Shown here: piece after piece, positions 33,512-42,762 of the stretch
Position numbering within the stretch: the first letter of the stretch is position 1
Layout: every line of letters begins with the position of its first letter
Source: Oscillospiraceae bacterium
Lineage (GTDB): Bacteria; Bacillota; Clostridia; Oscillospirales; Ruminococcaceae
NCBI GenBank assembly: GCA_019423755.1
Contig: JAHZAU010000001.1
Span: forward strand, 52,566 to 116,565
Length of the DNA stretch: 64,000 nt
Direction: 5' to 3'
The notes under the pieces: model-generated
The model's input: the letters and a program-made list of their open reading frames with translations, nothing else
The model's database searches: none
What the model was told of the DNA's origin: nothing
Made by a program: the position numbers and the translations under genes

Positions 33512-34285
33512 ATGAATACCATCTATTGTTTCTCCGCTACCGGCAACAGCCTGGCTGCGGCCAAGGAAATCGCCAAAAGCATCGACGCCCAGGTCCTGCC
33601 CATGAACGACGCCTCCTGCGTCCCCACCGACGCTTCGGTCATCGGCTTTGTGTTCCCGGTGTACGCCTGGGGCATGCCCAACCAGGTGGAGCGCTTCATC
33701 TCCCGGCTGGAGATCGAGCACCCCTCCCCTTACCTGTTCGGCGTGGCCACCTGCGGCGTGCTGGGCAAAAACGCCATTGCCGACCTGGCCCGGCTGCTGT
33801 CCCGCAAGGGTCACACCCTGGACTACGGCAAGGTGCTGCGTTCGGTAGCCAACAATATTTTCTTATATGATATCGATCTGGACCGCGCCTCCCGCCGTCT
33901 GGACCGCTGCGACAGCGACCTGCGCCAGGTGGTCTGCGATATCTTCGCCCAAAGCCGCAGCCGCCTGCCCAAAGGCGACCCGGTGTCCCACTGGCTGCAC
34001 AGCAAAACCACCGGCTACTCGGAGCTGGACCGCCGCTTTACCGTCCACGACAGCTGCACCGGTTGCGGTATCTGCGCCAAGCTCTGCCCTGCCGGCAACA
34101 TCTCCATGCAGGACGGACGGCCGGTCTTTTCCCATCAGTGCGAGCACTGCATCGCCTGCGTCCAGTGGTGCCCCCGACAGGCCATCGACTGGGACGGCCG
34201 TACCCAGAACCGCACCCGCTACCACAATCCCGGCGTCAGCCTGGAGGAGATGATCGCCTTCCAGCAGGAGACCATCGTCCAATAG
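33512..34285 (+). CDS. EFR1 family ferredoxin (flavodoxin-like plus 2[4Fe-4S])
   Basis: This 257-residue protein has an N-terminal flavodoxin-like domain ('IYCFSATGNSLAAAKEIA' P-loop for FMN; 'FVFPVYAWGMP') and a C-terminal bacterial ferredoxin with two CxxCxxCxxxC clusters ('CTGCGICAKLCPAGN', 'CEHCIACVQWCPRQA'). EFR1 proteins are common in anaerobes and thought to move electrons between flavin and Fe-S partners. The partner is unknown. Monocistronic. Confidence 0.9.
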   Translation: MNTIYCFSATGNSLAAAKEIAKSIDAQVLPMNDASCVPTDASVIGFVFPVYAWGMPNQVERFISRLEIEHPSPYLFGVATCGVLGKNAIADLARLLSRKGHTLDYGKVLRSVANNIFLYDIDLDRASRRLDRCDSDLRQVVCDIFAQSRSRLPKGDPVSHWLHSKTTGYSELDRRFTVHDSCTGCGICAKLCPAGNISMQDGRPVFSHQCEHCIACVQWCPRQAIDWDGRTQNRTRYHNPGVSLEEMIAFQQETIVQ

Positions 34286-34337
34286 GGCAGGATGGCAATT
34301 TTCACCGCGAAAAATCACGAAACTTGTCAGAAATCAA

Positions 34338-34366
34338 TTGATTTTTGAGGGAAAAGAGATTATACT
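34338..34366 (+). promoter_or_regulatory. Promoter of the glycosyltransferase gene
   Basis: TTGATT (34338–34343), 17 bases, TATACT (34361–34366). Confidence 0.75.
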
Positions 34367-34429
34367 GGTTTTGACTGAACAGCAAAACTTCGCTGGCGGC
34401 AGCGCCCCCAGCATAGATGGAGGAAAGCA

Positions 34430-35629
34430 ATGAGGATCGCTTTGTTTACAGAGGTGTATCTCCCTCATATTAACGGCGTCGTGACTCATGTAAAGATCTT
34501 GAAGGAAGGCCTGGAAGCGCTGGGGCACACCGTCCTGGTGGTGACCTCCAACTCCAAGACCAAGCGGCATTACATCGAGGATGGCGTCCTCTACTGCCCG
34601 GGACACAACCTGAAGCGTCTGTACGGCTTCGATATGGCTGGTCCGGTCAGCAAAACCCGTCTGCACTTTTTAAAGGAATTTGACCCCGACATCATCCACG
34701 TCCACACCGAGTTCGGCATTGGACTTTCCGGCATCGCCATCGCCAAGATCCTGCGGGTGCCGCTTGTCTATACCCTGCACACCATGTACGACGAGTACAT
34801 TTACTATGTAGCTCCCAAGCATCTGGTGGGCCTGACGACCAAGCTTTCCCACCGGTACTTCCGCCTGTTTGCCAAGTGTGCCAACGCGGTCACCGGCCCT
34901 TCGGCCAAGTGCCAGGAATACGTTTGGGAGACCGGCCTTGACAAGCAGGTCAGCGTCATCCCCAACCCGGTGGAGCTGGACGCCTTCTCCCCCCAGGCCA
35001 CCCCGCCGGAAGCGGTGAAGGCCGTGCGGGAGAAATACCAGATCCCCGACGACGTGACCCTCGCCTGCTTTGTGGGCCGCCTGGGCCGGGAAAAGAGCGT
35101 GGACGTGCTGCTGCGCTACTGGGCGCAGGAGATCCGTCCCGAGGACAAGATCCGCCTGCTGGTCATCGGCGACGGGCCGGTGCGCCCCGAGCTGGAGGCT
35201 CTGACTCAGGAGCTGGGCATCACCGACACGGTGATCTTCACCGGCAAGGTGGAGCATCCCCAGCTGCCGCCCTACATCCTCTGCTGCGACGTGTACGTCA
35301 CCGCTTCCCTGTCGGATACCAACTCTATCTCCATGCTGGAGGGTATGGCCGGCGGTCTGCCGGTGCTGCAACTGTACGATGAGCTGAACAAGGACCAGGT
35401 GCGCGACGGGGTCAACGGCTTTGTGTTCCACGACGCCGCCGACCTGGGCCGCGAGCTGCGCCGCATCCGGGACATGAGCCCCGAGGAGCTGGCCCAGCTG
35501 AAACATTCGGTCATGGATTCGGTCAAGTCCTCCGGCGCGGAGAACCTGGCAAACTACATCCAGACCATCTACTACGACATTTACAAGAACAAGCCCAAGC
35601 GGATGATCTTCGGCCGTCATCGGGACTAG
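34430..35629 (+). CDS. Glycosyltransferase family 4
   Basis: This 399-residue GT-B protein starts 'MRIALFTEVYLPHINGVVTHV', typical for diacylglycerol glucosyltransferase-like GT4 enzymes, with 'DIIHVHTEFGIG' and 'TLHTMYDEYIYY'. The C-terminal donor domain has 'FVGRLGREKSVD' and a variant EX7E motif (D-x7-E in 'SDTNSISMLEGMAGG'). It probably glycosylates a membrane lipid or surface polymer at the inner membrane face. GGAGG precedes the start; a terminator follows. Confidence 0.9.
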   Translation: MRIALFTEVYLPHINGVVTHVKILKEGLEALGHTVLVVTSNSKTKRHYIEDGVLYCPGHNLKRLYGFDMAGPVSKTRLHFLKEFDPDIIHVHTEFGIGLSGIAIAKILRVPLVYTLHTMYDEYIYYVAPKHLVGLTTKLSHRYFRLFAKCANAVTGPSAKCQEYVWETGLDKQVSVIPNPVELDAFSPQATPPEAVKAVREKYQIPDDVTLACFVGRLGREKSVDVLLRYWAQEIRPEDKIRLLVIGDGPVRPELEALTQELGITDTVIFTGKVEHPQLPPYILCCDVYVTASLSDTNSISMLEGMAGGLPVLQLYDELNKDQVRDGVNGFVFHDAADLGRELRRIRDMSPEELAQLKHSVMDSVKSSGAENLANYIQTIYYDIYKNKPKRMIFGRHRD

Positions 35630-35654
35630 TCCCCGGTCTCTCCCCCGCTTGTCT

Positions 35655-35687
35655 GCGCAGCCGGTGCTTCCGGCTGCGCTTTTTTTG
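35655..35687 (+). terminator. Terminator of the glycosyltransferase gene
   Basis: GCGCAGCCGG-tgctt-CCGGCTGCGC followed by seven Ts. Confidence 0.92.
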
Positions 35688-35722
35688 CGCGGTTAGGCCG
35701 GATTTTGCCGCCGGGACGGGTC

Positions 35723-35751
35723 TTGCCCTGGGGGGAGAAATCGTGTATAAT
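35723..35751 (+). promoter_or_regulatory. Promoter of fabV
   Basis: TTGCCC (35723–35728), 17 bases, TATAAT (35746–35751). Confidence 0.7.
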
Positions 35752-35816
35752 GTAACTGTTGTTTTATTTTCCCCGGAGATTGCCGGGGGCATTTTACCGT
35801 TAAAGGAGACTTGTTC

Positions 35817-36971
35817 ATGGTCATCGAACCCAAAGTCCGTGACTTTATCTGTACTACCGCGCATCCCGTGGGCTGCCGGGAAGCCGTGCGCCGCCAGATC
35901 GCTTACGTCCAGCAGCAGGGCCCCATGGACGGCCCCAAAAAGGTGCTGATCATCGGCGCCTCCACCGGCTACGGCCTGGCTACCCGCATTGCGGCGGCCT
36001 TCGGCTGCGGTGCTGCTACCCTGGGGCTCATGTACGAGCGCCCCTCCTCCGGCAAGCGCACCGCTACCGCCGGTTGGTACAACACCCAGGCCTTTGAGGA
36101 AGCCGCGGCGGCCCAGGGCCTTTACGCCCGTTCCATCAACGGCGACGCCTTCTCCTGGGAGATCAAGGAGCAGGCCATCGAGGCCATCCGTCAGGACCTG
36201 GGACAGGTGGACCTGGTGGTATACAGCCTGGCCGCGCCCAAGCGCCTGGCCCCCGACGGTGTGCTTTACAGCTCGGTGCTTAAGGCCACCGGCACCCCCT
36301 TTGAAAACAAGAACCTGGACCTGCGCACCAATCAGGTGAACCGCGCCACCATCCCCGCCGCCACCCAGGAAGAGATCGACGCTACCGTCAAGGTCATGGG
36401 CGGTGAGGACTGGCTGGACTGGTGTGTCGCCCTCAACGAGGCCGGCGTGCTGGCTCCCGGCGCCCGCACCATCGCTTATTCCTACATCGGGCCGGAACTG
36501 ACCTACCCGGTGTACCACAACGGCACCATCGGCGCCGCCAAACAGCATCTGGCCGCCACGGTGGGCGCCATCCAGCAGCAGTGCCCCGGTCTCGATGCCC
36601 GCATCTCGGTGAACAAGGCCCTGGTGACCCAGGCAAGCTCCGCCATCCCGGTGGTGCCGCTCTACCTCTCCCTGCTGTACCGGGTGATGAAGGAGGACGG
36701 CTGCCACGAAGGCTGCATCCAGCAGATGGACCGGCTCTTCCGCCAGAAGCTGGCCGGCGGTGTCCAGGCCGACGAAAACGGCTGGATCCGCCTGGACGAC
36801 TGGGAGCTGCAGCCCGAGATCCAGAAGAAGGTCATGGAGCTGTGGGAGCAGGTGAACAGCGAGAACCTTTCCCAGCTTGCCGACCTGGACGGTTACTGGC
36901 AGGACTTCTACCAGATGTTCGGCTTCGGCTTTGATAACATCGACTACACCCAGGACGTCGCTCAGTGGTAA
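35817..36971 (+). CDS. fabV: Trans-2-enoyl-CoA/enoyl-ACP reductase, FabV/TER family
   Basis: This 384-residue NADH-dependent reductase of the FabV/TER type has 'GASTGYGLATR' (Rossmann), the long-chain SDR active site 'YSYIGPELTYPVYHNGTIG' (Tyr-x8-Lys type, Lys in 'GAAKQHL') and 'KALVTQASSAIP'. Start at ATG 35817 with AAAGGAG. In Clostridia the enzyme may reduce crotonyl-CoA to butyryl-CoA or serve fatty-acid synthesis; the sequence cannot separate these. Monocistronic. Confidence 0.95.
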   Translation: MVIEPKVRDFICTTAHPVGCREAVRRQIAYVQQQGPMDGPKKVLIIGASTGYGLATRIAAAFGCGAATLGLMYERPSSGKRTATAGWYNTQAFEEAAAAQGLYARSINGDAFSWEIKEQAIEAIRQDLGQVDLVVYSLAAPKRLAPDGVLYSSVLKATGTPFENKNLDLRTNQVNRATIPAATQEEIDATVKVMGGEDWLDWCVALNEAGVLAPGARTIAYSYIGPELTYPVYHNGTIGAAKQHLAATVGAIQQQCPGLDARISVNKALVTQASSAIPVVPLYLSLLYRVMKEDGCHEGCIQQMDRLFRQKLAGGVQADENGWIRLDDWELQPEIQKKVMELWEQVNSENLSQLADLDGYWQDFYQMFGFGFDNIDYTQDVAQW

Positions 36972-36982
36972 AAAGCGCAAAC

Positions 36983-37020
36983 GAACAGGACCCCCGATCT
37001 AGCCGGAGGTCCTGTTTTTT
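36983..37020. terminator. Terminator between fabV and the ABC exporter
   Basis: ACAGGACC…GGTCCTGT followed by TTTTTT on the plus strand, between convergent genes. Confidence 0.8.
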
Positions 37021-37035
37021 CGGGATATTTTGTGA

Positions 37036-38754
37036 TTACAGCCGGGCAAACTGCGCCTGGTAAAGGGCGCTGTACACGCCATCGGGGTTTTGGAGCAGCT
37101 GCTCGTGGGTGCCCTCCTCCTGGATGCCGTCCCGGCCCAGCACCAGGATGCGGTTGGCGTTGCGGATGGTGGACAGCCGGTGGGCCACCACGATGGTGGT
37201 GCGGCCCTGGCAAAGCTGGTCGATGGCGTCCTGGATCATGTTTTCGGTGAGGGTATCCAGAGCGGAAGTCGCCTCGTCCAGGATGAGGATAGGCGGGTTT
37301 TTCAGGAACACCCGGGCGATGGAGATGCGCTGCTTCTGTCCGCCGGAAAGCATGACGCCCCGTTCTCCCACATAGGTGTCATAGCCGTGTTCCAGGCCCA
37401 TAATATAGTCGTGGATATTGGCGCGGCGGGCGGCCTCCTCCACCTCCTGGCGGGTGGCGTCCGGGCGGCCGTAGAGGATGTTTTCATAAATGGTACCGGT
37501 AAAGAGGAATACCTCCTGCTGCACGATGCCGATCTGCTGGCGCAGGGAGGCGCGGGTCACCGAGCGGATATCCTGGCCGTCGATGGTGATAGTGCCGCTT
37601 TGGATCTCGTAAAACCGGGGGATCAGGTGGCAGAGGGTGGTCTTGCCGCCGCCGGACGGGCCGACGATGGCGGTCATCTCTCCGGGGGCAAAGCGCAGGC
37701 TCAGGTGGGACAGGACCTCGGTGTCGTCGTTGTAGCGGAAGGTGACGTCCTCAAAGCGGATATCCCCCTGCACCGGGCCCATGCGGCGGGCGGTGGGGTC
37801 TTCGGTCTCCTCCGGGACCTGCATCAGCTCCTGGAAGCGCTCATAGCCGGTGATGGCGTTCTGGAACATCTCCACAAACTGGATAAGCTTGTTGATGGGC
37901 TTGAGGAACATGCTGATAAACAGCATATAGGCCACCAGGTCGCCGAAGGTGATCTGCTCATAATAAAGGAACACACCGCCCAGGCTCAGCACCAGGACGT
38001 TGAGCAGCGCCGTGATGAAGTTGGTGCCGCTGAAAAACTCCGCCATGACCTTATAAAACTGCCGGCGGGCCTCCACAAAGTGGGCGTTGTCGGTCTCGAA
38101 CTTTTCGGCCTCCTGCTCCTGGCCGGAGAAGGCGCGGGCCACCCGCACCCCGGCGATGGAGTTTTCCAGGCTGGCGTTGACCTCACCGATCTCCCGCTTG
38201 GCAAGCAGGCTGGTGCGGCGCATCTCCAGGCGCTTATACAGGACAAACGCCACCAAAAACGGCAGCACCGCAAAGATCACCAGGGTCAGAGGCACGTTGA
38301 CCGCCAGCAGGATGACAAAGGCGCCGATGACGCTCACCGCCGAGATAAACAGGTCCTCCGGGCCGTGGTGGGCAAACTCGGAGATGTCCATCAGGTCATT
38401 GACGATGCGGGACATGATGACGCCGGTCTTGTGCTCGTCAAAGTAGGAAAACGGCAGCCGGTGCAGGTGGGAAAAGACGTCCCGCCGCATGTCCGCCTGC
38501 ATCCGCACGCCCACCAGATGTCCCCAGTACTGCATGATGTAGTTCATGAGGATCTGGAACACATACAGCGCCAGCAGCACCGCGCACCAGGTAAGCACCA
38601 GGCGCAGGTTTTTCTGCGGGATGTACAGGTTGAGGATGTTTCGGGAGATCACCGGGTAGGCCAGGTCGATGGCAGCGGCCACGAAGGCGCAGAGCATATC
38701 GATCCAAAACAGCTTCCGGTGGGGCTTGTAGTAGGCCGCAAAGGTTTTGAGCAT
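37036..38754 (-). CDS. ABC exporter, fused permease and ATPase
   Basis: This 572-residue half-transporter has six N-terminal membrane helices (about 15–310) followed by an ATPase domain with Walker A 'GPSGGGKTT', Q-loop 'VQQEVFLF', signature 'LSGGQKQR', Walker B 'ILILDEATS' and H-loop 'VAHRLST'. The start at 38754 has AAGGAGGG; 111 upstream codons in frame are not family-like. It resembles MsbA/LmrA-type lipid or multidrug exporters and is likely a homodimer. Substrate unknown. Confidence 0.93.
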   Translation of the reverse strand: MLKTFAAYYKPHRKLFWIDMLCAFVAAAIDLAYPVISRNILNLYIPQKNLRLVLTWCAVLLALYVFQILMNYIMQYWGHLVGVRMQADMRRDVFSHLHRLPFSYFDEHKTGVIMSRIVNDLMDISEFAHHGPEDLFISAVSVIGAFVILLAVNVPLTLVIFAVLPFLVAFVLYKRLEMRRTSLLAKREIGEVNASLENSIAGVRVARAFSGQEQEAEKFETDNAHFVEARRQFYKVMAEFFSGTNFITALLNVLVLSLGGVFLYYEQITFGDLVAYMLFISMFLKPINKLIQFVEMFQNAITGYERFQELMQVPEETEDPTARRMGPVQGDIRFEDVTFRYNDDTEVLSHLSLRFAPGEMTAIVGPSGGGKTTLCHLIPRFYEIQSGTITIDGQDIRSVTRASLRQQIGIVQQEVFLFTGTIYENILYGRPDATRQEVEEAARRANIHDYIMGLEHGYDTYVGERGVMLSGGQKQRISIARVFLKNPPILILDEATSALDTLTENMIQDAIDQLCQGRTTIVVAHRLSTIRNANRILVLGRDGIQEEGTHEQLLQNPDGVYSALYQAQFARL

Positions 38755-39013
38755 AGGGCGGGCCCTCCTTTTGTGTTGAGATAGCGCGTCTAGGCGCGAA
38801 GGATGAACAATTATGCATCTATTATACATCCTCGCGGCCCGGCTTGCAACGAGAAAGGCCGGGAGAAAATTTGCCGCGGCCGGGGGTTTTGGCTTTCTTT
38901 CCGACAGAGAACATGATATAATAGACCCCGAACCGCCCGGGGGGCCCGCCATGCGGCGGCAGATGGCCTTTTCCCGGGAAAAACCCGAAACGATACGAAG
39001 GAGAATCTTCTGG

Positions 39014-39484
39014 ATGAAAACAGGTTTTTGGATGTTATTTTTGGTTTCCATGATGCCGCTGGTGGAGCTGCGCGGCGCCATGCTCATGGCAGCGGCCGCC
39101 GGGGTGGATTTCCTGCCGGCCTACGTGGTGTGCGTCCTGGGGAACCTCTTACCCATCCCCTTTTTGCTGTTCTTTGCCCGCAAAATGGTGGAATGGCTGG
39201 CCACCTGGCCCAAAATCGGCCCGTGGTTTTCCCGCCTCATTACCAAGGCCCGCGCCAAGGCCGAGACCATCGGCAGCTATGAGCTGCTGGGGCTGTTTGC
39301 CTTTGTGGCCATCCCGCTGCCCGGCACCGGCGCTTGGACCGGCTCGCTGGTGGCCACCTTTTTGCAGCTGGAACGCCGCCGGGCGCTGGCCGCCATCTCG
39401 CTGGGCGTTTTGTGCAGCGGGCTGATCATGGGTGTGGTGTCCTTTGGTCTGTTCGACCTGCTGCGGATGCTCTTTGCCGCCTAA
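39014..39484 (+). CDS. Small multidrug-export-like membrane protein (COG2426)
   Basis: This 156-residue protein has about four membrane helices. 'SMMPLVELRGAMLMAAAAG' and 'IPLPGTGAWTGSL' are characteristic of the PF06695/COG2426 family annotated as small multidrug export proteins, with little experimental proof. Start ATG 39014 follows GAAGGAG. It lies 36 bases upstream of tdk, possibly in one transcript. Confidence 0.85.
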   Translation: MKTGFWMLFLVSMMPLVELRGAMLMAAAAGVDFLPAYVVCVLGNLLPIPFLLFFARKMVEWLATWPKIGPWFSRLITKARAKAETIGSYELLGLFAFVAIPLPGTGAWTGSLVATFLQLERRRALAAISLGVLCSGLIMGVVSFGLFDLLRMLFAA

Positions 39485-39520
39485 GGCAAGCCGAGGATGT
39501 TGAGGAAGGGGAAAACAATC

Positions 39521-40129
39521 GTGTCAAAGCTATATTTCCGCTACGGAGCCATGGACTCCTCCAAATCCGCCAACCTGATCATGGTGGCGTACAACTACGA
39601 AAAGCAGGGCAAGCGCGCCGTGGTGCTCAAGCCGGCGCTGGACAGCCGGTCGGACGGCGGCTTTGTGGAAAGCCGCATCGGGGTGCGCGCCCCCTGCCTG
39701 GATATCCCGCCCCAGGGCTCCATCCTGGCGCTGCTGGAGCCGGTGCGCCAGGCCGCTCCCCTGGACTGCATCCTGGTGGACGAGTGCCAGTTCCTTTCCG
39801 CCGCCCAGGTGGAGGAGCTGGTGCAGGTGGTGGACCAGTGGGACATCCCGGTGATCTGCTACGGGCTAAAAAATTCCTACGTCAAGGGGGAGCTGTTTGA
39901 AGGCAGCCGCGCCCTGCTCTACTACGCTGAAAGCATCGAGGAGATCAAAACGGTGTGCAGCTTCTGCAACAAAAAGGCCATTATGAACCTGCGCATCGTG
40001 GACGGCAAGCCGGTGTACAGCGGCAACAAGGTGCAGATGGGCGACACCGCCCGCGACAGCCAGGAGTATTATATCCCCGTCTGCCGCAAGCACTACCTTG
40101 CCCCGCCTCTCGGCCAAAAAGAAGAATAA
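39521..40129 (+). CDS. tdk: Thymidine kinase
   Basis: It phosphorylates thymidine in nucleotide salvage. The 202-residue type II kinase has a P-loop variant 'GAMDSSKS' (usually G-x-M-x-x-G-K-S, so the conserved glycine is Ser), Walker B 'VDECQFL', and zinc ligands 'CSFC' and 'CRKH'. GTG 39521 is chosen because AGGAAGGGG lies upstream; an ATG 8 codons earlier would overlap that site. Confidence 0.93.
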   Translation: MSKLYFRYGAMDSSKSANLIMVAYNYEKQGKRAVVLKPALDSRSDGGFVESRIGVRAPCLDIPPQGSILALLEPVRQAAPLDCILVDECQFLSAAQVEELVQVVDQWDIPVICYGLKNSYVKGELFEGSRALLYYAESIEEIKTVCSFCNKKAIMNLRIVDGKPVYSGNKVQMGDTARDSQEYYIPVCRKHYLAPPLGQKEE

Positions 40130-40140
40130 ACCGCCTCTTT

Positions 40141-40173
40141 CCCCCTTCCGCGCCTGCGGGAGGGGGTTTTTTT
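40141..40173 (+). terminator. Terminator of tdk
   Basis: CCCCCT-CCG and CGG-AGGGGG followed by TTTTTTT. Confidence 0.82.
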
Positions 40174-40179
40174 GCGCAG

Positions 40180-40206
40180 AAAAGCCCTCCCAATCGGGAG
40201 GGCTTT
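40180..40206 (-). terminator. Terminator of the 5'-nucleotidase gene
   Basis: GCCCTCCC-aatc-GGGAGGGC with AAAA/TTT flanks. Confidence 0.8.
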
Positions 40207-40229
40207 GGTGTTTTATGGGGTTTTGGGGA

Positions 40230-41819
40230 TTATTTTGCGATCTGCAGGTTGGGGGTCTCCTCGCTGAGGGCTTTGACGCCGTCGCTGCCGATCTGCTTCA
40301 TGTAGGAGATAACCGCTTCGTCCAGGGCGGCAAACTCGTTTTCGATGGGCTGGTTCAGGCTGGTGTAGCCGTCGCCGCCGCTCTGCATAAAGTCGTTGGT
40401 GGCGACCAGGTAGGTGGCGTTATCGTCGATTTCCTCGCCGTTGTGGGTGATGGTGACGATGCGGCTGCCTTCGGGGGCGTCGGGATTATAGGTAACTTCC
40501 AGGCCGCCGACCTGAGCCATCTTGCCGATGACCTCCAGGCTGCCGCCGGAGCGGCCGGGCAGACCGTTTTCTACCGCTTCTTTCAGCTGCGCGCCGGTGA
40601 GCTTGACGGTGACGATGTAGTTGCCGAAGGGCAGGACGTTCTGCACGTCGCCGACGGTGATCTCGCCGGCTTCGATGGAGGCGCGGATGCCGCCGCCGTT
40701 GGTGATGGCTACGTCGGCGCCGGTCTCGTTGAGCATAGCGGCGGTGATCAGGTGGGCCAGGTTGGTCTCACTGGTGCGGACATTTTCGCGCTCGCCCAGC
40801 AGCTTGACGGGGGTGCTGGCTACGACCTGGCTAAGGATGCTCTCCTGGGAGGCTTTTACTTCGTCGATGACCTTCTGGACCGAAGGAGCAGCCGGCAGGG
40901 ATTCTTCGGTATAGTCGGAAGCCTTCAGCTGGTCGGCGGCGACTTCCACCTCACCTGCTTCGTCCACGGTGATGGTGACCATGCCGACCTCTTCCATGTA
41001 CTGGCCAGCGGAGTTGATAACGGTGTCGTTGACCACTTCGTAGTCCTCGCCGGGGGTGTGGCTGTGGCCGTCGATGATCAGATCGATGCCGTCCACCGCA
41101 GCGGCAACGTCGGTGCTGCGCAGGCCTTCGCTGGAATCATCCACGCCCAGGTGGTTGAGGCAGACCACCACGTCTACCTCTTCCTCGTTGCGCAGGGTGT
41201 CTACCATCTTCTGCGCGGTCTCGGTGGGGTCTTCAAACTTCAGAAACTGGACGTTCTTGGGGTTGGTTTTGAATTTGGTCTCGGGGGTGGCCATGCCGAA
41301 CACGCCCACCTTCACGCCGCCTTCGTCAAAGACCAGGTAGTCCTGCATATAGGCAGGAGATTCGCCGTTGGCGCGTTTGACGTTGGCAGCCAGCACCGGA
41401 ACGTCAGCGTGGCGGCCCAGCTCGGCCAGGCGGTAAGCGCCGTAGTTAAAGTCGTGGTTGCCGGGGCACATGGCGTCATAGCCCACGGCGCGCATGACCT
41501 TGGCAATGGAGTCGCCCTCGTTGAGGGTGGCGAAGGGCTGGCCGTGGAAGGTATCACCAGCGTCCAGCAGCAGGACATGGTCCCCGGCGTCGGTGTTCTG
41601 GTTGATGAGGGTCTTCAGGCGGGCGTAGCCGAACTGGCTGAGGGTGCCGTCGTCGTTGGTGGCGCTTTCGTAACGGGAATGGACGTCATTGGTGTGGAAA
41701 ATCTTGATGACGGTCTCGTCGGAAGCGGCGTCTGCGGCAAAGGCCGGTACACTGATGCTGGCGAGCATCAAAGCGGCGGTAGCCAGGGACGCGATCTTTT
41801 TGGTTGCGTGCAGGTTCAT
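40230..41819 (-). CDS. Secreted 5'-nucleotidase / 2',3'-cyclic phosphodiesterase
   Basis: This 529-residue UshA/YfkN-type protein has a Sec signal peptide (residues 1–30, cleaved after AFA). The metallophosphatase motifs are 'HTNDVHSR', 'DAGDTFHGQ', 'GNHDFNYG', 'DGHSHT', and the C-terminal nucleotidase domain has 'NGGGIRA' and 'GDVQNVLPFGN'. It would hydrolyse extracellular nucleotides to give nucleosides for uptake; purine nucleoside phosphorylase and thymidine kinase are also encoded in the window. No wall anchor is visible. Start 41819 with AAAAAAGGAGG. An attenuator-like leader precedes it. Confidence 0.93.
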   Translation of the reverse strand: MNLHATKKIASLATAALMLASISVPAFAADAASDETVIKIFHTNDVHSRYESATNDDGTLSQFGYARLKTLINQNTDAGDHVLLLDAGDTFHGQPFATLNEGDSIAKVMRAVGYDAMCPGNHDFNYGAYRLAELGRHADVPVLAANVKRANGESPAYMQDYLVFDEGGVKVGVFGMATPETKFKTNPKNVQFLKFEDPTETAQKMVDTLRNEEEVDVVVCLNHLGVDDSSEGLRSTDVAAAVDGIDLIIDGHSHTPGEDYEVVNDTVINSAGQYMEEVGMVTITVDEAGEVEVAADQLKASDYTEESLPAAPSVQKVIDEVKASQESILSQVVASTPVKLLGERENVRTSETNLAHLITAAMLNETGADVAITNGGGIRASIEAGEITVGDVQNVLPFGNYIVTVKLTGAQLKEAVENGLPGRSGGSLEVIGKMAQVGGLEVTYNPDAPEGSRIVTITHNGEEIDDNATYLVATNDFMQSGGDGYTSLNQPIENEFAALDEAVISYMKQIGSDGVKALSEETPNLQIAK

Positions 41820-41849
41820 CTGAAAAAACCTCCTTTTTTCGCCGGGCAG

Positions 41850-41934
41850 AAAAAAGGCGCTTCCATCCCTGGAAACGCCCCGAAACGCCACGGCTCAACT
41901 CCAATTTCTTTCGATCCTCCCAAAATGGGGCGTC
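41850..41934 (-). promoter_or_regulatory. Attenuator or riboswitch-like leader of the 5'-nucleotidase
   Basis: On the minus strand, ACGCCCC (41927–41933) can pair with GGGGCGT (41875–41881) to close a domain of about 45 bases. The 3' arm overlaps the terminator stem GGCGTTTCCA (41870–41879), which pairs with TGGAAGCGCC (41856–41865) and is followed by TTTTTT (41850–41855). The two folds exclude each other, and the terminator lies between promoter and start codon, as in transcriptional riboswitches. The class is not recognised. Confidence 0.6.
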
Positions 41935-41940
41935 GCCTTC

Positions 41941-41968
41941 ATTATAGCAAAATCCCCCGCTGTTGCAA
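41941..41968 (-). promoter_or_regulatory. Promoter of the 5'-nucleotidase
   Basis: Minus strand: TTGCAA (41963–41968), 16 bases, TATAAT (41941–41946). The transcript would start near 41934, at the first arm of the leader structure. Confidence 0.7.
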
Positions 41969-42081
41969 GGGATTTTTCCAGCATTTTATTCCAATTAAAC
42001 AAAAGTTTTGCACTTTGCCTATTTTTGTAGAAAAAATTCTCTCTGCTCTGCCGAAGCACCGCTTTGATGGGAAAAAGCCGT

Positions 42082-42762
42082 CTAAAGCGGGTCCAGGAGG
42101 TTGGAGTCCGCCATGGAGACAAAGTCCTCCCCTGCCACCACGATGTGGTCCATGAGCCGCAGCTCTAACGGCCGCAGCGCCCGCTGAAACTCCCGGGTGA
42201 TGGCGATATCCTGGGTGGACGGGACGGCAAAGCCCTTGGGGTGGTTGTGGGCCAGCACCACCGACACCGCACCCACCCGCATGGCGATCTCCACCACCCG
42301 CCGCAGGTAGACCGGGGTGGTGGTCACGGTCCCGGAGAAGATCTTGTCCAAATATAGCACCTTGCCGCGGTTGTCCAGGCACATGAGGCAGGTGATCTCA
42401 TTGGGCTCGCCGATGAAGCGGGTCAGCATCCGCCGCCCGGCCTCCTCGCTGTTGTGGATCACATCCAGGTCGCGGTTTTTGCGGTCCAGGTAGTAACGGC
42501 TCATGTCGGGGATCAGGTGGAGCAGCGAAGCGGTGTGGGCGCCCACGCCCTTGACCTTGCACAGCTCCTCCACCGGGGCTTCCAGCACACCGGCAAAGGT
42601 GCCGAAGCGCCGCAGCAGCTCGTAGGCCAGGGTTTTGGTGTCCTGGCGGGGAATGGTGTAAAACAGCAGCAGTTCCAGGGCGTGCTGCGGCTCAAAATGG
42701 TCCAGCCCGTTTTTCAGGTAGCTTTCCTTCAGGCGCTGGCGATGCCCCAGATGGTCCTCCAT
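42082..42762 (-). CDS. radC: RadC family JAMM protein
   Basis: This 226-residue protein has an N-terminal helix-hairpin-helix-like part ('GVGAHTASLL') and a C-terminal MPN/JAMM domain with 'AHNHPKG' and a downstream Ser/Asp ('PSTQD'), the full metalloprotease motif. RadC was once linked to DNA repair; its true role is uncertain. ATG 42762 has AAAAGGAGGGG. Single gene. Confidence 0.92.
   Translation of the reverse strand: MEDHLGHRQRLKESYLKNGLDHFEPQHALELLLFYTIPRQDTKTLAYELLRRFGTFAGVLEAPVEELCKVKGVGAHTASLLHLIPDMSRYYLDRKNRDLDVIHNSEEAGRRMLTRFIGEPNEITCLMCLDNRGKVLYLDKIFSGTVTTTPVYLRRVVEIAMRVGAVSVVLAHNHPKGFAVPSTQDIAITREFQRALRPLELRLMDHIVVAGEDFVSMADSNLLDPL

Noticed and set aside
38755..39013. Upstream extension of the ABC exporter (minus) and of the small exporter (plus)
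   Set aside because: Both would overlap each other; starts with good ribosome sites exist at 38754 and 39014.
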